Assembly: GCA_034509735.1 (NCBI GenBank) | Contig: JACGWO010000002.1 | Location: 51,457,115 to 51,521,114 of the forward strand | DNA from: Sesamum alatum | Lineage: Eukaryota > Streptophyta > Magnoliopsida > Lamiales > Pedaliaceae | DNA: 64,000 nucleotides | Direction of reading: 5' to 3' | In this document: one piece after another, positions 27,301 to 38,000 of the stretch | Numbering within the stretch: position 1 is the first letter of the stretch | Layout: each line of letters opens with the position of its first letter | Notes under the pieces: generated by a model | Database searches by the model: none | Told to the model about the DNA's origin: nothing | The model's input: the letters and a program-made list of their open reading frames with translations, nothing else | Translations under genes and position numbers: made by a program

Positions 27301-27899
27301 ATGTAGTTCTACAGCTTAATTTGTTCTGCTAAATGTATTTTCTCATAGCCCGTCGTCTGAATGTACCATTTCTCGTTTGTGGATCGCTTCAGGATGTTGG
27401 GAAGTCTATTCTGGAGAGCTACTCAAGGGTCTTGGAGAGTTTGGCTTTCAACATTGTGGCACGTATCGAGGATCTACTATATGTGGACAACATAACCAAG
27501 CAGTCTGATAAACTCACATCTGTACCAAAAGTAAGTTTACTTTCAGACAAGAAGTTCCCAGTTCCATATTCAGTGCCCATCTCAGGCACTCCCTACCGAT
27601 CAGCATGTACAACACCCAACTTCTCCCCGGCTCATCTGGTGAGCCCTGTGCGAGGGGACAAGACGCCGTTTTTGAATGGCAATTGCAACAAGCCTGCACG
27701 TCGTGGCTTAGGAGTCAAAAGAGTCCTGACAAATTATCTTGGTGGCGATGCAAAGGTTAAGAACTGTGGCTATATTACCGAAGGCCCTGGTTCCGTTTCA
27801 AACAGAACAACTGAAGGGACAACGTCTCATCGGAGCATGGAAGGGAAGGAATCATCTTCCGTTTGTAGTGAGTCTAGGCCACAACAAATAGACCGGTAG
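24357..27899 (+). CDS. ROPGEF5: Rop guanine nucleotide exchange factor (PRONE domain)
   Basis: Seven exons: 24357-24630, 25094-25210, 25297-25451, 25796-25870, 25943-26233, 26669-27025 and 27393-27899. They join to 591 residues. The N-terminal part (about 1-91) is serine-rich and variable and contains LGWPLGKP. The PRONE domain runs from about 92 ([20 protein letters not shown]) to about 440, with [35 protein letters not shown] and [20 protein letters not shown]. It catalyses GDP release from ROP (plant Rho) GTPases at the plasma membrane, usually downstream of receptor-like kinases that phosphorylate the C-terminal tail. That tail is long here and has the [13 protein letters not shown] motif of RopGEF1/5/6/7-type proteins. 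I chose RopGEF5 from linkage to GC1 and NEDD1, as in Arabidopsis At5g05940; the family is certain, the paralogue less so. Confidence 0.92.
27040..27310. repeat. Probable small element in RopGEF intron 6
   Basis: The stretch starts 'gattgcgtaaatacccctt' and contains 'acaaaaagccccttgg', 'attacaaattctccctgaag' and 'gggggaatatgtaatgtaaa'. This wording is typical of the foldback elements at 15.3 and 22.4 kb. Terminal repeats are not clear, so the boundaries are approximate. Confidence 0.35.
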
Positions 27900-28194
27900 T
27901 TTTCTTGGCTTTGATAGCTGAGTTTGGTGTAGTTAGTTGGAGAAGGGGGCGAAATACGAGAAAACTGATGTTAGTTTCTTATAGAAACATTATCACATAT
28001 GTTTATTGATTTATTAACAGTCTTGAGCTTTATATTATCTTGATCATCTTCAAGTGTTGGTGAAATCATGAGTATGAGCCCAGTGTTCTTTTCGAATGTG
28101 AGTAGAACGGATTGGTGCTTAGATTTTAATTCAGGCACAGGGGACTTGTCCTTAGAAACAAAAGAGATTCATCAGGTAAATAATAAAAATGAGG

Positions 28195-28266
28195 GGGGCA
28201 TTCCGAGAATTGAACTCGGGACCTCTCGCACCCTAAGCGAGAATCATACCACTAGACCAAATGCCC
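28195..28266 (-). tRNA. tRNA-Pro (anticodon AGG)
   Basis: The minus strand folds as a complete 72-nt tRNA. The acceptor stem pairs GGGCATT with AATGCCC, followed by discriminator C. The D arm is GGTCTAGTGGTATGATTC, the anticodon stem CTCGC/GCGAG encloses loop TTAGGGT, and the T arm is GTCCCGAGTTCAATTCTCGG. No intron is present. A T-run (tttttatt) just downstream, at about 28182-28188 on the plus strand, would terminate RNA polymerase III. A TATA-like ttatataga lies upstream. Confidence 0.95.
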
Positions 28267-28590
28267 TGTGTGATTCTATATAACAATTACAAAATTAATC
28301 TCGTCGAAAGACACGCATGTTATTTTTCAGTGAAAAACAATTTGAAAAGTATTCGTGTATTTTTGTCATCAGACTAAAGTATTAAGTATGAACATTAATT
28401 AAAACCTGAAAAATCCCGTTTTCTGTCCAAGTCAAATTTATGGTATCTCGAATCTCGGCCTCTATGAATGAATATTTTGAAAATAAAATCAGATGTTTAA
28501 GTAAATTTAATGCGGACGCTCATTTATAAGAGGATGTTAACTCTGAGTCTTTGCTCTATTTAGTATACCCAAAGAAAACGTTACATCAAA

Positions 28591-28663
28591 GCGCCTGTAG
28601 CTCAGTGGATAGAGCGTCTGTTTCCTAAGCAGAAAGTCGTAGGTTCGACCCCTACCTGGCGCG
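28591..28663 (+). tRNA. tRNA-Arg (anticodon CCT)
   Basis: This is a 73-nt cloverleaf: GCGCCTG acceptor strand, TAGCTCAGTGG A box, anticodon arm TCTGTTTCCTAAGCAGA, and T arm with GTAGGTTCGACCCCTAC as B box. Position 6-67 of the acceptor stem is a T-T mismatch; the rest pairs. A CAA word just upstream (tcaaagcg) is the usual start context of plant tRNA genes, and T-rich sequence follows. The gene is intron-less. Confidence 0.95.
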
Positions 28664-29298
28664 TTTCCATTTTTGCTCATTCAGGAAAGAAATAATTTTC
28701 CAGTTTCTGTTATTTTTCTAAATTTAATTTGGATTCCAGCATACAGTTTACATTATCATTTTTCCTACATCTACTCTTTTCTTCACACTTAAGACATGAT
28801 GATTCTCGTCTTTTTCCCCTTATAATTAATATTGTTGGCCGTGAGAAAAATATTTACAAAACCATCCTCAGAGGAGTAATTGAACATTACTGTATATATC
28901 TCATCAACATTTCCTAGCTATACTTTATTTACCAAATTTGGCAACAATGTATGTGTAATTCCAATTCTTGCATGCAACACCCGTTTCTGCCCCGACCAGA
29001 AGATATATCACTTAGTAGTAGGTACTGAATGGAGTTTCTAGACACACTCTCCATTCCACCACTACCACTTGAAACAAAAAGTGAAGTAATAATTGTACTA
29101 ATCACCACCACCACCACCACATGACTAATGACTTCCACCATACGCCGCCACATAAACCAAGAAAAACTAGTTTTAATATCTCTAGTGCTGCACTACAATC
29201 TCAACTCACAATCCCTGTGTGTTTGTGCTCACCCCACTACAATCAATCAATGGAGCACTGCATTTCCACTCATCCTCACTTACTCCCCCAATCACCAC

Positions 29299-29305
29299 TA
29301 TATAA
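29299..29305 (+). promoter_or_regulatory. TATA box of the LTP-like gene
   Basis: TATATAA lies 93 bases upstream of the LTP start codon, preceded by pyrimidine-rich sequence and followed by the CA-rich leader usual in plant genes. The implied transcription start is about 29330, leaving a leader of about 60 bases with no upstream ATG. Confidence 0.7.
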
Positions 29306-29391
29306 CCACCACCCCATTCCACTGCAGGAACAAGAATTTCAAGTAACAGACCAAAACCAAATAGATATTAACGACCATCGATCGATCGACA

Positions 29392-29865
29392 ATGGAAGTA
29401 TCAGCTGTCAAGTGCTTTTTCATTCTTGGACTCGTAGCTATTTCCAGCTTCAACTACGCATACGCGGCCGGCGAGTGCCCCCGATCCACTCCCGACATGG
29501 AGGCCATGAAGCTCATCCCCTGTGCCGACGCTGCCCAAGACCCCGACGCCTCCGTTTCCAGCAGCTGCTGCGCTCAGGTCAAGAGAATCGGACAGAACCC
29601 TAAATGCCTCTGCGCTGTCATGCTCTCTAATGTCGCTAAGAGCTCCGGCGTCAAGCCCGAGATCGCCTTGACTATCCCCAAGCGATGCAACTTTGCTGAC
29701 AGGCCCGTCGGCTACAAGTGTGGACGTACGTTCATTTCTCTTAATTTCTTTCTTCTTCCAAAATATATATTTCAAATTTTGTTCCAGCTTTTACTCTAGC
29801 TATTAAAAAATTATTTTTTAATAAAATATCTTTATACATGTTTTGCAGCTTACACATTGCCTTGA
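29392..29865 (+). CDS. Secreted eight-cysteine lipid-transfer-like protein
   Basis: Two exons, 29392-29725 and 29849-29865, encode 116 residues. The second contributes only the last six codons including the stop, after a 123-bp intron. A signal peptide of about 26 residues (hydrophobic FFILGLVAISS, cut after AYA) precedes a mature protein with the eight-cysteine pattern C-X14-C-X14-CC-X11-CXC-X24-C-X10-C. The family binds lipids in an all-helical fold with four disulfides in the cell wall or apoplast; some members act in defence signalling. The position next to RopGEF and upstream of NEDD1 matches Arabidopsis At5g05960, annotated in the bifunctional inhibitor/lipid-transfer family. The lipid ligand cannot be told from sequence. 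The coding sequence is noticeably GC-richer than its flanks. Confidence 0.9.
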
Positions 29866-29966
29866 AAGGACGATCGATTGTGGGAGGATTGCAATCCATG
29901 TTGCGAGGATGAACCTGCTTCAGTTGTGTGTGTACCTATTAATAATGTAATTATAATAAGCCCAGA

Positions 29967-29972
29967 AATAAA
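29967..29972 (+). terminator. Likely polyadenylation signal of the LTP-like gene
   Basis: AATAAA lies about 100 bases past the LTP stop codon and is followed by A-rich sequence with a second overlapping AATAAA. The spacing suits a near-upstream element of plant mRNA 3' ends. Confidence 0.5.
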
Positions 29973-30327
29973 AAAATAAAAAAGTATAATATCCGTGTCT
30001 TTTCTCTATCTTCCTTAATTGTTTTTCTGGTTCATTAATTGCATTATAAATCAAGGATAAAAAGAGAAGAGTGCGGGCCGGGAGAGAAGCATTTTACAAT
30101 ATAGAAACTTCAAACTGATTTAATTTCTAAATGTTCATTTTCCAATATTTTACAACGTACGACATTAATTAGTACATGTTACAAATATTATTAATAAAAA
30201 GTTCCTCTAAAATGGGAACTGAAATATTACAATGATCAGCTGCTGCAGACCTATGCATTTACTCTATAAATGATCTCTTCATCATTAATTCTGCAGCGTA
30301 AGGTTAAAAACATTCTGCTCTGCTCCT

Positions 30328-31908
30328 TTAGTAATAAAGTGATCCTGCAACATTTATTTCAACTTGAATTTTTAGTTACCTAACTTTTCGTCGAAAACAA
30401 CAAAAAAATACAATGTGAAATTGATATTTTTAAAAAAATTATAAGGTAAGAAGAATGAAAAGAGTAATACCTTGCCACCAATTTCCTCGTGATGCACAAC
30501 TAGAATTGCTTTCGTTCGGATCCTCTCCTCCGTCTTTCTTGAACTGATCAAATTAATTAAATTCAAAGCAAATTAGAATATTGATGATGTTTAATCTACT
30601 TTCTAGAACAAAATAATTCAAGTTTAAAATATTTATAGTTGAGACTTGAGATTGTTGTGTCTATGTGAAAATAACAAAAAGATCGATCAAGTTTTGTAGT
30701 ATTAAGAATGTTTAAAGAAAGCATGTAAAATAAATAAATAAACGAGTATTTTGGAAAGTAGATTCCACGACACTTACATTATGTGGAGGTGTAATATTCT
30801 GAGTTGTAGGAGAATAAACTTCTTGACCACCATAGTAGATGGATGAGTTGTAATAACAGGGTTCAACTCTTCCATTCTCGTAGGAGTTGGGATTCTTGTC
30901 TTTTTTCATCGGATTATTGAATTTCTGAGTCCCATAATCTAATGAAAAATAAGAAACAATTATATTTGTCTAAGTTGTAGTCATTAAGAAGGATAAAAAT
31001 AATGTATCATCATTGTGTAGTAAATGTTATGACAAACCTGTTCCATTTTTGGCATTGCCATAATAGTTGTGTCCAAATTCTGGGCCAGAGGTGTCTCTCC
31101 CACCCACCTTTTCAACCAAAAGAAAAAAAAAGAATTAATACATCAAAATTTTGCTTAAAGAAAATACTACTTTTCTTGATTAAGAAAATAAGATGATAAT
31201 TTTTATATATATATAACATGAACAATTAATTAGGACATTAATTTGGGTATGAGAACGTGTTTTTTGTGATTTTTTTTTTTTCTTTATTGATCATGATGTG
31301 TGAAATACAAATACCATAATAATTATAAATGAGATATTTCAAGAATTATTATTGAGAATTACGTCAAAACATTGTGAATAGTATCCATAGTATAATATAG
31401 AAAGACATAGTTGCATGGTAAATGATTTCCTATTATACATTCTGTATGCTTACTACAATGAATATGCTAAATATTACAATTAACCACGTTTAAATATTAA
31501 ATTTCTTCTTGTGTCTTCCAATCCCACCCCAAATAATAATAATAATAATAATAATTAAATCGAAGTTTGAGAGTTCATATATGTTAGAAGTAACATTTAA
31601 ATTAATGAAAATAAAGTAAAATAAAGTCAAAATTGTTGGCATCTTTTGGTGGGGCATGAAGATCTATAAAAATAAATTTCGGTGTCCCCGTATTGGATTG
31701 GAAGTATAAGGCTATGAGATATCCTTCATCTATTCTACTTGATAATATTACAATATAATAATGAATAATAAAGAAAAGATACCATGGATGAGGTTGGTGG
31801 ACCAAAGATTGATCCAAAGAAAGCTGTGGACGAGGACGACTCTTTCGGACCAAACAGATCCATAGTAAAAGACGATGATGTTCCTCCCACTGTCTTTGCT
31901 TTCTCCAT
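30328..31908 (-). CDS. Small plant protein of unknown function ending WWQGSLYY
   Basis: Five exons on the minus strand: 31908-31783, 31107-31038, 30938-30778, 30543-30471 and 30344-30328. They join in frame to 148 residues. The start is MEKAKTVGGTSSS. The N-terminal part holds MDLFGPKESSSS and FFGSIFGPP, the middle is rich in Asn, Tyr, Gly and Pro, and the C-terminus is SRGNWWQGSLYY. There is no signal peptide, membrane span or known catalytic motif; the protein looks mostly disordered. I recall plant proteins of unknown function with this WW-x-GSLYY ending and an N-terminal LFG motif, but cannot name a function. The last exon codes only for the final SLYY (its first two bases complete the Gly codon), so the conserved end is split across a junction. 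It sits where Arabidopsis has a small gene between the LTP gene and NEDD1 (perhaps At5g05965, from memory). Confidence 0.8.
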
Positions 31909-32142
31909 TGTATAATTTCTTCTAATTACAAAAAAAGAAAAAAAGAAAAGAATTGTTTGCAGTGAAATAATAAGAAAAATGGATAAGGTTTGGGAAATGA
32001 GCAGATGAGGAAGAAGATCAGAGACAAGGAAGATAATATATATTTAAGTTTTGTTCTGAGTAGTGTGTGTAATGGTGGAGAGTAGAGAGTGAGAGGGCAC
32101 GTGAAGTTTTGAGTGTGATGAAAATGAGATGCTCTATTGCTC

Positions 32143-32152
32143 ATATTTATAG
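32143..32152 (-). promoter_or_regulatory. TATA box of the WWQGSLYY gene
   Basis: The minus strand reads CTATAAATAT about 235 bases upstream of the start codon. A CACGTG G-box core at 32098-32103 would lie just downstream, near the transcription start. The leader between is purine/pyrimidine-biased as in plant 5' UTRs. Confidence 0.55.
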
Positions 32153-33846
32153 CCAAAACCTTTTCACAAGATATGAGATTGCCCCATCTCCATCTCATCT
32201 CCTTTAACCCTCATTTTCTTAGCATCTTTGACTCTAACTAAATAATCTCATTATTTTTATTTTTTTCTCATCTACAATGCACGGACACAGATACAGTAAT
32301 AATCATACGATGATATATAATTTTTGAAAATTTTAAATATGTAGTATATGTCTTGTAAAAATATAAAGATAATAAGGAGAAATCCATTCATTTTAATTAT
32401 AATGTTGGAAATAAGCGAATTGATTTTTAAATTGTAGTATTGTTGAAATAAGAAAGATTAAATAAAAGAGAGTGGGTGAGCGGGGGGGGGGGGGTGTTCA
32501 AATTTAGATTGGTAATACTATTTTTCAATAATTTTAGAAAGTGTTTAAATTTTATAATCTTAAAATTGTCAATATAAAAAATGTGTCGGACAAGCCATTG
32601 GCCATGTGAGTGTCATCATGTCCTCATGGTGTAAGGTAGTACATTCATGTCGTGTTGAAATTCTTTTTTGTTTAATTTTGAACATATTGAATGTCGTGTT
32701 TGAGATTGTTTTAATTCTGAATTCATATCTAATATGCCTCTTGATACTGTAAGAAATAATTTTTCAAAGCGTTGATGCATTATAGGTTGGACCATACATT
32801 CAATAACCTTGAATGGATTGGCTTTGTTAGAATCGATTTAACCAAAAATAAATAAATAAATAAAATTTACTTTGGATTGATAATAAAATAAAATGGTGTA
32901 ATATTCTTTTGGATTTGGGTCCTGCCTAAAGGTGTATGCAAATTATCTTTCGAGGTAGATTCCATGGTGGGTTCAACCTATATGCAAATTGAATTTTTTC
33001 TTTTCTTTTTTTTTTTAATATGCAAAATGCAGCATATATTCCTGTAGTTAAACGGACATTTAGGGCAGATTCCATGATGGTTCCATAAACTACACGTGAT
33101 CATCAAAATCTTGTACATTTGAAAACCATATCATTTGCAATATTTATTTTAATGTAAGTAATTGTTATAATTATTTAAAACAATTTGTACTAAGAGTCCA
33201 ATCAAGTAGATGATAGCTTTAGCTTTATGGAGTAGGGAAGTTTAATGTAAAATCAACCAATTAAGTTGTTTTCCTTTAGCTTTACGGGGGAAAATTTTTA
33301 TTCAGATTAGGTTTGGTCAAATTAAATCAATTGACGGAGCCCAATTTGAATTATTTACACTAAATTAGACCCCTTATAGAATAGTGTAATTACTCAAAAT
33401 ATTAATGACGCTTATAATTATACCCTTAATAATACCAAGATTTTAGATGAAAAATGTTAATACTGACCAAAAAAATTAAACAAAATCTCATTTAAATGGA
33501 GTAAATGTATATTATAAAATACATATTTTAAAATTATTGCAGTTGGAGATAGAAGTAATTATTTTTTGGTATTTTCTATGTGTTTCTTTTTTATGAGGGT
33601 ACAATCATTTTTGCATAAAAATATTGTATTCAGACATTATAAGATAGAAATGAAGCATTTTTAAAAGGATTTTAGACATAACTTTTAAATTTTAAAAAAA
33701 ATAAATAAAATTATATTATTTAAAATCCTATGGGGGATATAAAAGCAAGTCCTTTTCAATCTTTGACCTATATGCATGCATGCATATGTCTCAACATAGG
33801 GAGAGAAGAACCTTATTCATTTATCTATAATTATCTTCTTTGTGGG

Positions 33847-33876
33847 GCCCCAACCCCCCCACCCCACCCCCACCCC
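33847..33876 (-). repeat. C-rich tract able to form a G-quadruplex on the minus strand
   Basis: The plus strand has runs of C separated by single A or AA (CCCC-AA-CCCCCCC-A-CCCC-A-CCCCC-A-CCCC). The minus strand therefore has five G-runs of at least four with one- or two-base loops, a strong quadruplex consensus. It lies in AT-rich DNA with no gene next to it. Confidence 0.6.
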
Positions 33877-35806
33877 ATCACCTTCCATACGGCAGCCATA
33901 TATTCGGATACGTATGTCGTATCTCTTGTTCAAACATTTGACTTCATTGTCCCTTTCCTTTCATTCCACATTCATATCATGTTGGTGAAGAATGAAGATA
34001 CCATCCATCCAATTACCAAGAAGACTTAATTTTTTCTTTGGGTATATTTCCCCTTCAATGGAATATTTAATTTTTTTTTAAAAAAAAAAAAGAGAGAGAA
34101 AGACTTAGAGATGATTGATCAACTTGTCATAATTTCTTCAACTCAAATTGCAATATTGTTCCTAATTCCTTCAATTTTATTGACTTAAGGAGAGTTGCAG
34201 GACCATATTTGGCCACGTTTGGAATTTTCATAACATGATTTTTTAATATTTTTATTTCGTGTCAAAAATATATCTACATCCGTGAATCTTTAGAAAAGAA
34301 TATTTGATTTGAGAATAAAAGAGATAATTCGGCATGTGATGAGATCTTTTGAACTTGAAATTATACTGTTCAACACTTGTACAATTATTGTACAAAAAAT
34401 AAATAAAAAATAACATCTTAATTTTGTTCTCTCTATATATATATTTTTTCCCTACAGAAGAATCCTTCGAGAGAATATTTGATTGAAAGACGCTGCAGAC
34501 GATTCAACACGCAATAATTATTTTAAAACTTCAAGTTGTGCATTCTATTCACCTTTTGAAAGAATTTTAGAAACATCGCATGTTCTATTTATTAATTATT
34601 TTCTTTTATTCCTATATTTATATATTTCAGTCTCTTTCCTGAATTCCCGGAATTTGGCCATTGTCCCGGCTCTTGTGTTGATAAACTTCACCGGCCCTTT
34701 ATCAAGGGATAGGGCCAGAGATATTCCTCCACCAAATTAAACACAATATCTTATAGTTTTACAATTATTAATTATTTATTGACTCATCTCACTATTTTCT
34801 CTCTTTCCATGTATTTCCCCACTTTTCATATCCTAGATCATAGTTTATAGAATCAGTTTTTCCCTTTTTGTGGTTAAGTATTATTCGGCCTCGTCCACCT
34901 TACTGGATTGGTTTGTTAACCAGTCCAATCCATGACGAAACGACCGTTTATTTGTTTGGATGGGATCAAGTTTAATCATTGTCCCACTTAGTTACCTCAT
35001 CCCACCAATTTAGGCGAATGAATTATTTGTTAGCCCAACCACTATAATCAGCCTAAGTAAACTTACTACAGTTAATTTTAAGTTTTTTTTTTTATCATAC
35101 ATTTAAATCTGATTTATCTTAACACCCAACTATTTCATGACACAATATAAACGAGGCCTTAAGTGATAAAACATTGTGTGAAAGCATTTTATTTCTTAAT
35201 TGAGCAACAATGGTAGTGCAAATTCATTGCTTAATTTTTGAAACATAACAAAAATATCATAAGATAATGGCATGAGTAGGTCCATATTCAAGTTTTAGGA
35301 CAAATTCTATTGTTATTCTCAAATAGTATTGCAATTTGAATTTGTGGGCCCTCATATGACTTATCCCAAAGATATGTATACTCCCTACCCTCTATCTTTT
35401 TTTGCAATTTTATTTTATCTTTTTATGCTATTTTGCATATATACATAATATATATAAATATAAGTATTACTTTACATATATATTAAAACATATTTTATAC
35501 AATATATAATACTAAATCTGTAATACAACTTTGATTACCTGAAGAACATAGAGATCTTCTTCAATTATGACGATTATCAATGGAACATCTTCGTAGGTGA
35601 ATGTTGTCCCTTGACATCCTCGAAGGCTAGCATTTTCTATATTACCAACAAAATGGAAAGTATATATCCCGAATAATTACATAATACTAAAATATAAATT
35701 ATTATAAGATTTATAGTAGCCGGGTCCTTATCAATTAGTGCATCTTTCAAAAATATAACAGGCCCATAAAATATAGTGGAAAAGATTTTGGATCAAACAA
35801 GATATG

Positions 35807-36272
35807 TGATGTAGTGAGATTTTATTATACTTTTTAGTGGCAGAAGGAAGGATTGCCTTCATCAACAACGAGTGGAATATTTATAGTCAGATTTCCCCGC
35901 GCCCTAGTAGAATATCTTTTGCTTGATCTTTTTAGGATTCTCTCGGATTTTCAGGGATCTTGTCAGATCCGCGGTGCTCTTATCCTGAATTAGTACGAGG
36001 TCTTAATACAAGGCCCTTTCTTTGTGAGGTTATTCCCGCGAGATCCCTCGTAGCCTTTCTCCTTGTGAAGGCCTCATAGAATATCTTTTGCTTGATCTTT
36101 TCAGGATTCTCTCGGATTTTCGGGGATCTTGTCAGATCCGCGGTGCTCTTATCCTGAATTAGTACGAGGTCTTAACACGAGACCCTTTCCTTGTGAAGCT
36201 ATCCCTGCGAGATCCCTCGTAGCCTTTCTCTCGTTCACGCTTTCTTCGTATGCCTTTCTCCTGCTCACATCA
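35807..36272. mobile_element. Solo LTR with 5-bp target duplication
   Basis: This 466-bp segment starts TGATGT and ends ACATCA, the TG...CA inverted ends of LTR retrotransposons. It is flanked on both sides by ATATG (35802-35806 and 36273-36277). The related copy near CDC123 lacks it: there the flanks join directly with one copy of a matching word. It has no coding capacity, as expected of a solo LTR left by recombination. It contains a 169-bp tandem duplication. Confidence 0.8.
35908..36245. repeat. 169-bp tandem duplication inside the solo LTR
   Basis: Two units, 35908-36076 and 36077-36245, both start tagaatatcttttgcttgat and share 'tctcggattttc', 'cagatccgcggtgctcttat' and 'gagatccctcgtagcctttc'. 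They are roughly 90 percent alike by eye. The sequence is much more GC-rich than its surroundings and may be a duplicated promoter/enhancer part of the LTR. Confidence 0.85.
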
Positions 36273-37599
36273 ATATGATTGTTATATATATATGATGATG
36301 ATGATGATGATGATACAAAGAAGAAAGATAAAAGCAAGATGGGTACACTCAAGCTTATCTCTATGCAATGAGCAAATGTGGGGACTTTGTGGAGTGGAAT
36401 ATTTTTGTTGGAGTAGTATGATTGTGAAGAAAAAAAAATGTGATCAATACTTGTTTGGTTCTACTTCTAGACCACTGTAAACATTAGGAACATTTTGAAA
36501 ATTAAGAACAGAAGAATACAAATAAATTACAATTACACCACAAGTAGTAATACGGAGAGAGTAAATTGAGGAGGTATTCATTGTTTCTAAATTACATATC
36601 AACATTCTAAAATACCTGCAAAGGGTATCAGTATTTGAGTTCCTGCCTTGTCATTATTACAAAAACACTGAATTTGTAATAAGAAACATTCGAGTTTATT
36701 AGTATTTTCGGAGGGTGGTTGTCTCTGATCCTCCCGGTATGTCTAAAGCTGACATGAGTTACGACATTCTGGATTCAACCCTACTCTGATCTTAGTATTC
36801 AGCCAAGTGATGAGCCACTTGGAGGTTTGATGGTGGGAAGAGACTTGTTCCTGGACAACTCCGAGGAAGCATGAGCATATGAAAAGAGATGACGTCTGCA
36901 ACCGATATGTGACGTTTGTTACATTAATATACTCAAGCTCCTGTTGATGTTTGCCGCCTCAATTCCTGGACGAACCAAATTTGTCTTCTTTCTTGTTTTT
37001 TTGGTTCATTGAAGAACTTCTCTTTTACTTCTCCATTTGAGCGAGCAATTTTCCAATAGTCTCTTCCTACTTGTGAAAAGAGATGACGGAACGGCGTCGT
37101 GGTTCTGGGGTAGTAGAGATGGTTCTTGTTTGGACCGGCCGCTGTCGCCTAAACCCCTGCCTGCCAGGTTTCCATTTTGCCACTACATAGTAATATGTTT
37201 ATTTTTCCTTGCCTGCAATTCCAATATCACAAATTATTCTACTACTATCACAAAATATTATTTATTCCTGAAAAATATATTTTCTTTCTATACTAACTAT
37301 ATATGAGTATACATAATAATTAATTTTTTATATTTTAAAATATATTTAGAGAGTCTTTTATTTTATTATTAGCATAAATATAAATAATATTTAATTTTAA
37401 ATGAATTAAAAAAATTTATGTAGATATAGGGTGTGGCACGTGTTACAAAGAGTTCATATTCCCTAGTATGGTAATGTGGGATTGGGTTGGGCCCGAAAAT
37501 CTGACACAGGAACATAATACCCTCACAATCGCCAATCACAAAATTTTCTTTCTTTTTCTTTTGTCCTTTTTGAAATAATGGGCTCAAAATTTTGTATTA

Positions 37600-38000
37600 T
37601 TAACCATGGTTGCGATGTTATTAATAATTTATTGTATAAGATTGATGTGGAGAAAGAACCAAATTTGCAAGAAGATTCTCAAGCTTATGATTATTTGTAT
37701 AAAGGTCCTTGAGGGAAGTTAAGGGAGGTTAAAAGGAAGTTGAGCGGAGTTGAAGAGAAGGAAGTTGAAAAGAGAGTGGGTTAGTGAAATGACGAAAATG
37801 TCCTCAACTGATTAATTTTAGGCCGTAGGATCAAAGGGCAACGTTGTGTTTCACCCCCCTAAAATTTACTATAAATAGGGGGTGAATTTATTGTTTTGAG
37901 ATACCTTTTAATGAATAAAAATAGAAATTTTCTACATTTTCTTGCTTTTATTACGCTTCTTGAATTCATTTGGTGCACACGTGCTTAGGCTACGTTTCTT
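37600..38000 (+). mobile_element. Possible second solo LTR or degraded LTR
   Basis: A clear TATA box (ctataaatag, 37870-37879) is followed about 40 bases later by AATAAA (37914-37919) in the same orientation, the U3-R-U5 layout of plant LTRs. Upstream is purine-rich sequence (ggaagttgaaaagagag). I could not fix TG...CA ends or a target duplication, so boundaries are approximate. It might instead be an orphan promoter. Confidence 0.35.

Larger units (their letters stand above)
35693..36969 (-). repeat. Inverted duplicate of the CDC123 3' end and downstream DNA (copy A)
   Basis: Read on the minus strand, this segment follows 61582-62632 in order. 36932-36966 matches the last CDC123 codons through the stop. 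36636-36890 matches the 3' UTR (shared words include gttcctgcctt, caaaaacactgaatttgtaa, gagacttgttcctggacaac and tgagccatttgg-like text). Blocks near 36520-36600, 36410-36500 and 36278-36360 match further downstream sequence, and 35693-35806 matches 62530-62632. Differences are substitutions, small indels, about 40-60 bases extra near 36890-36931, and the solo LTR at 35807-36272. It holds only a fragment of CDC123 and is non-coding. Confidence 0.85.

Noticed and set aside
28729..29100. Possible small gene upstream of the LTP
   Set aside because: There is no conserved protein sequence. The CCACCA run near 29105-29120 is simple sequence, and the LTP promoter (TATA at 29299) lies just downstream.
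29401..29775. A 124-residue frame on the minus strand across the LTP gene
   Set aside because: It is the antisense shadow of a GC-rich coding exon whose plus strand has a signal peptide and eight cysteines.
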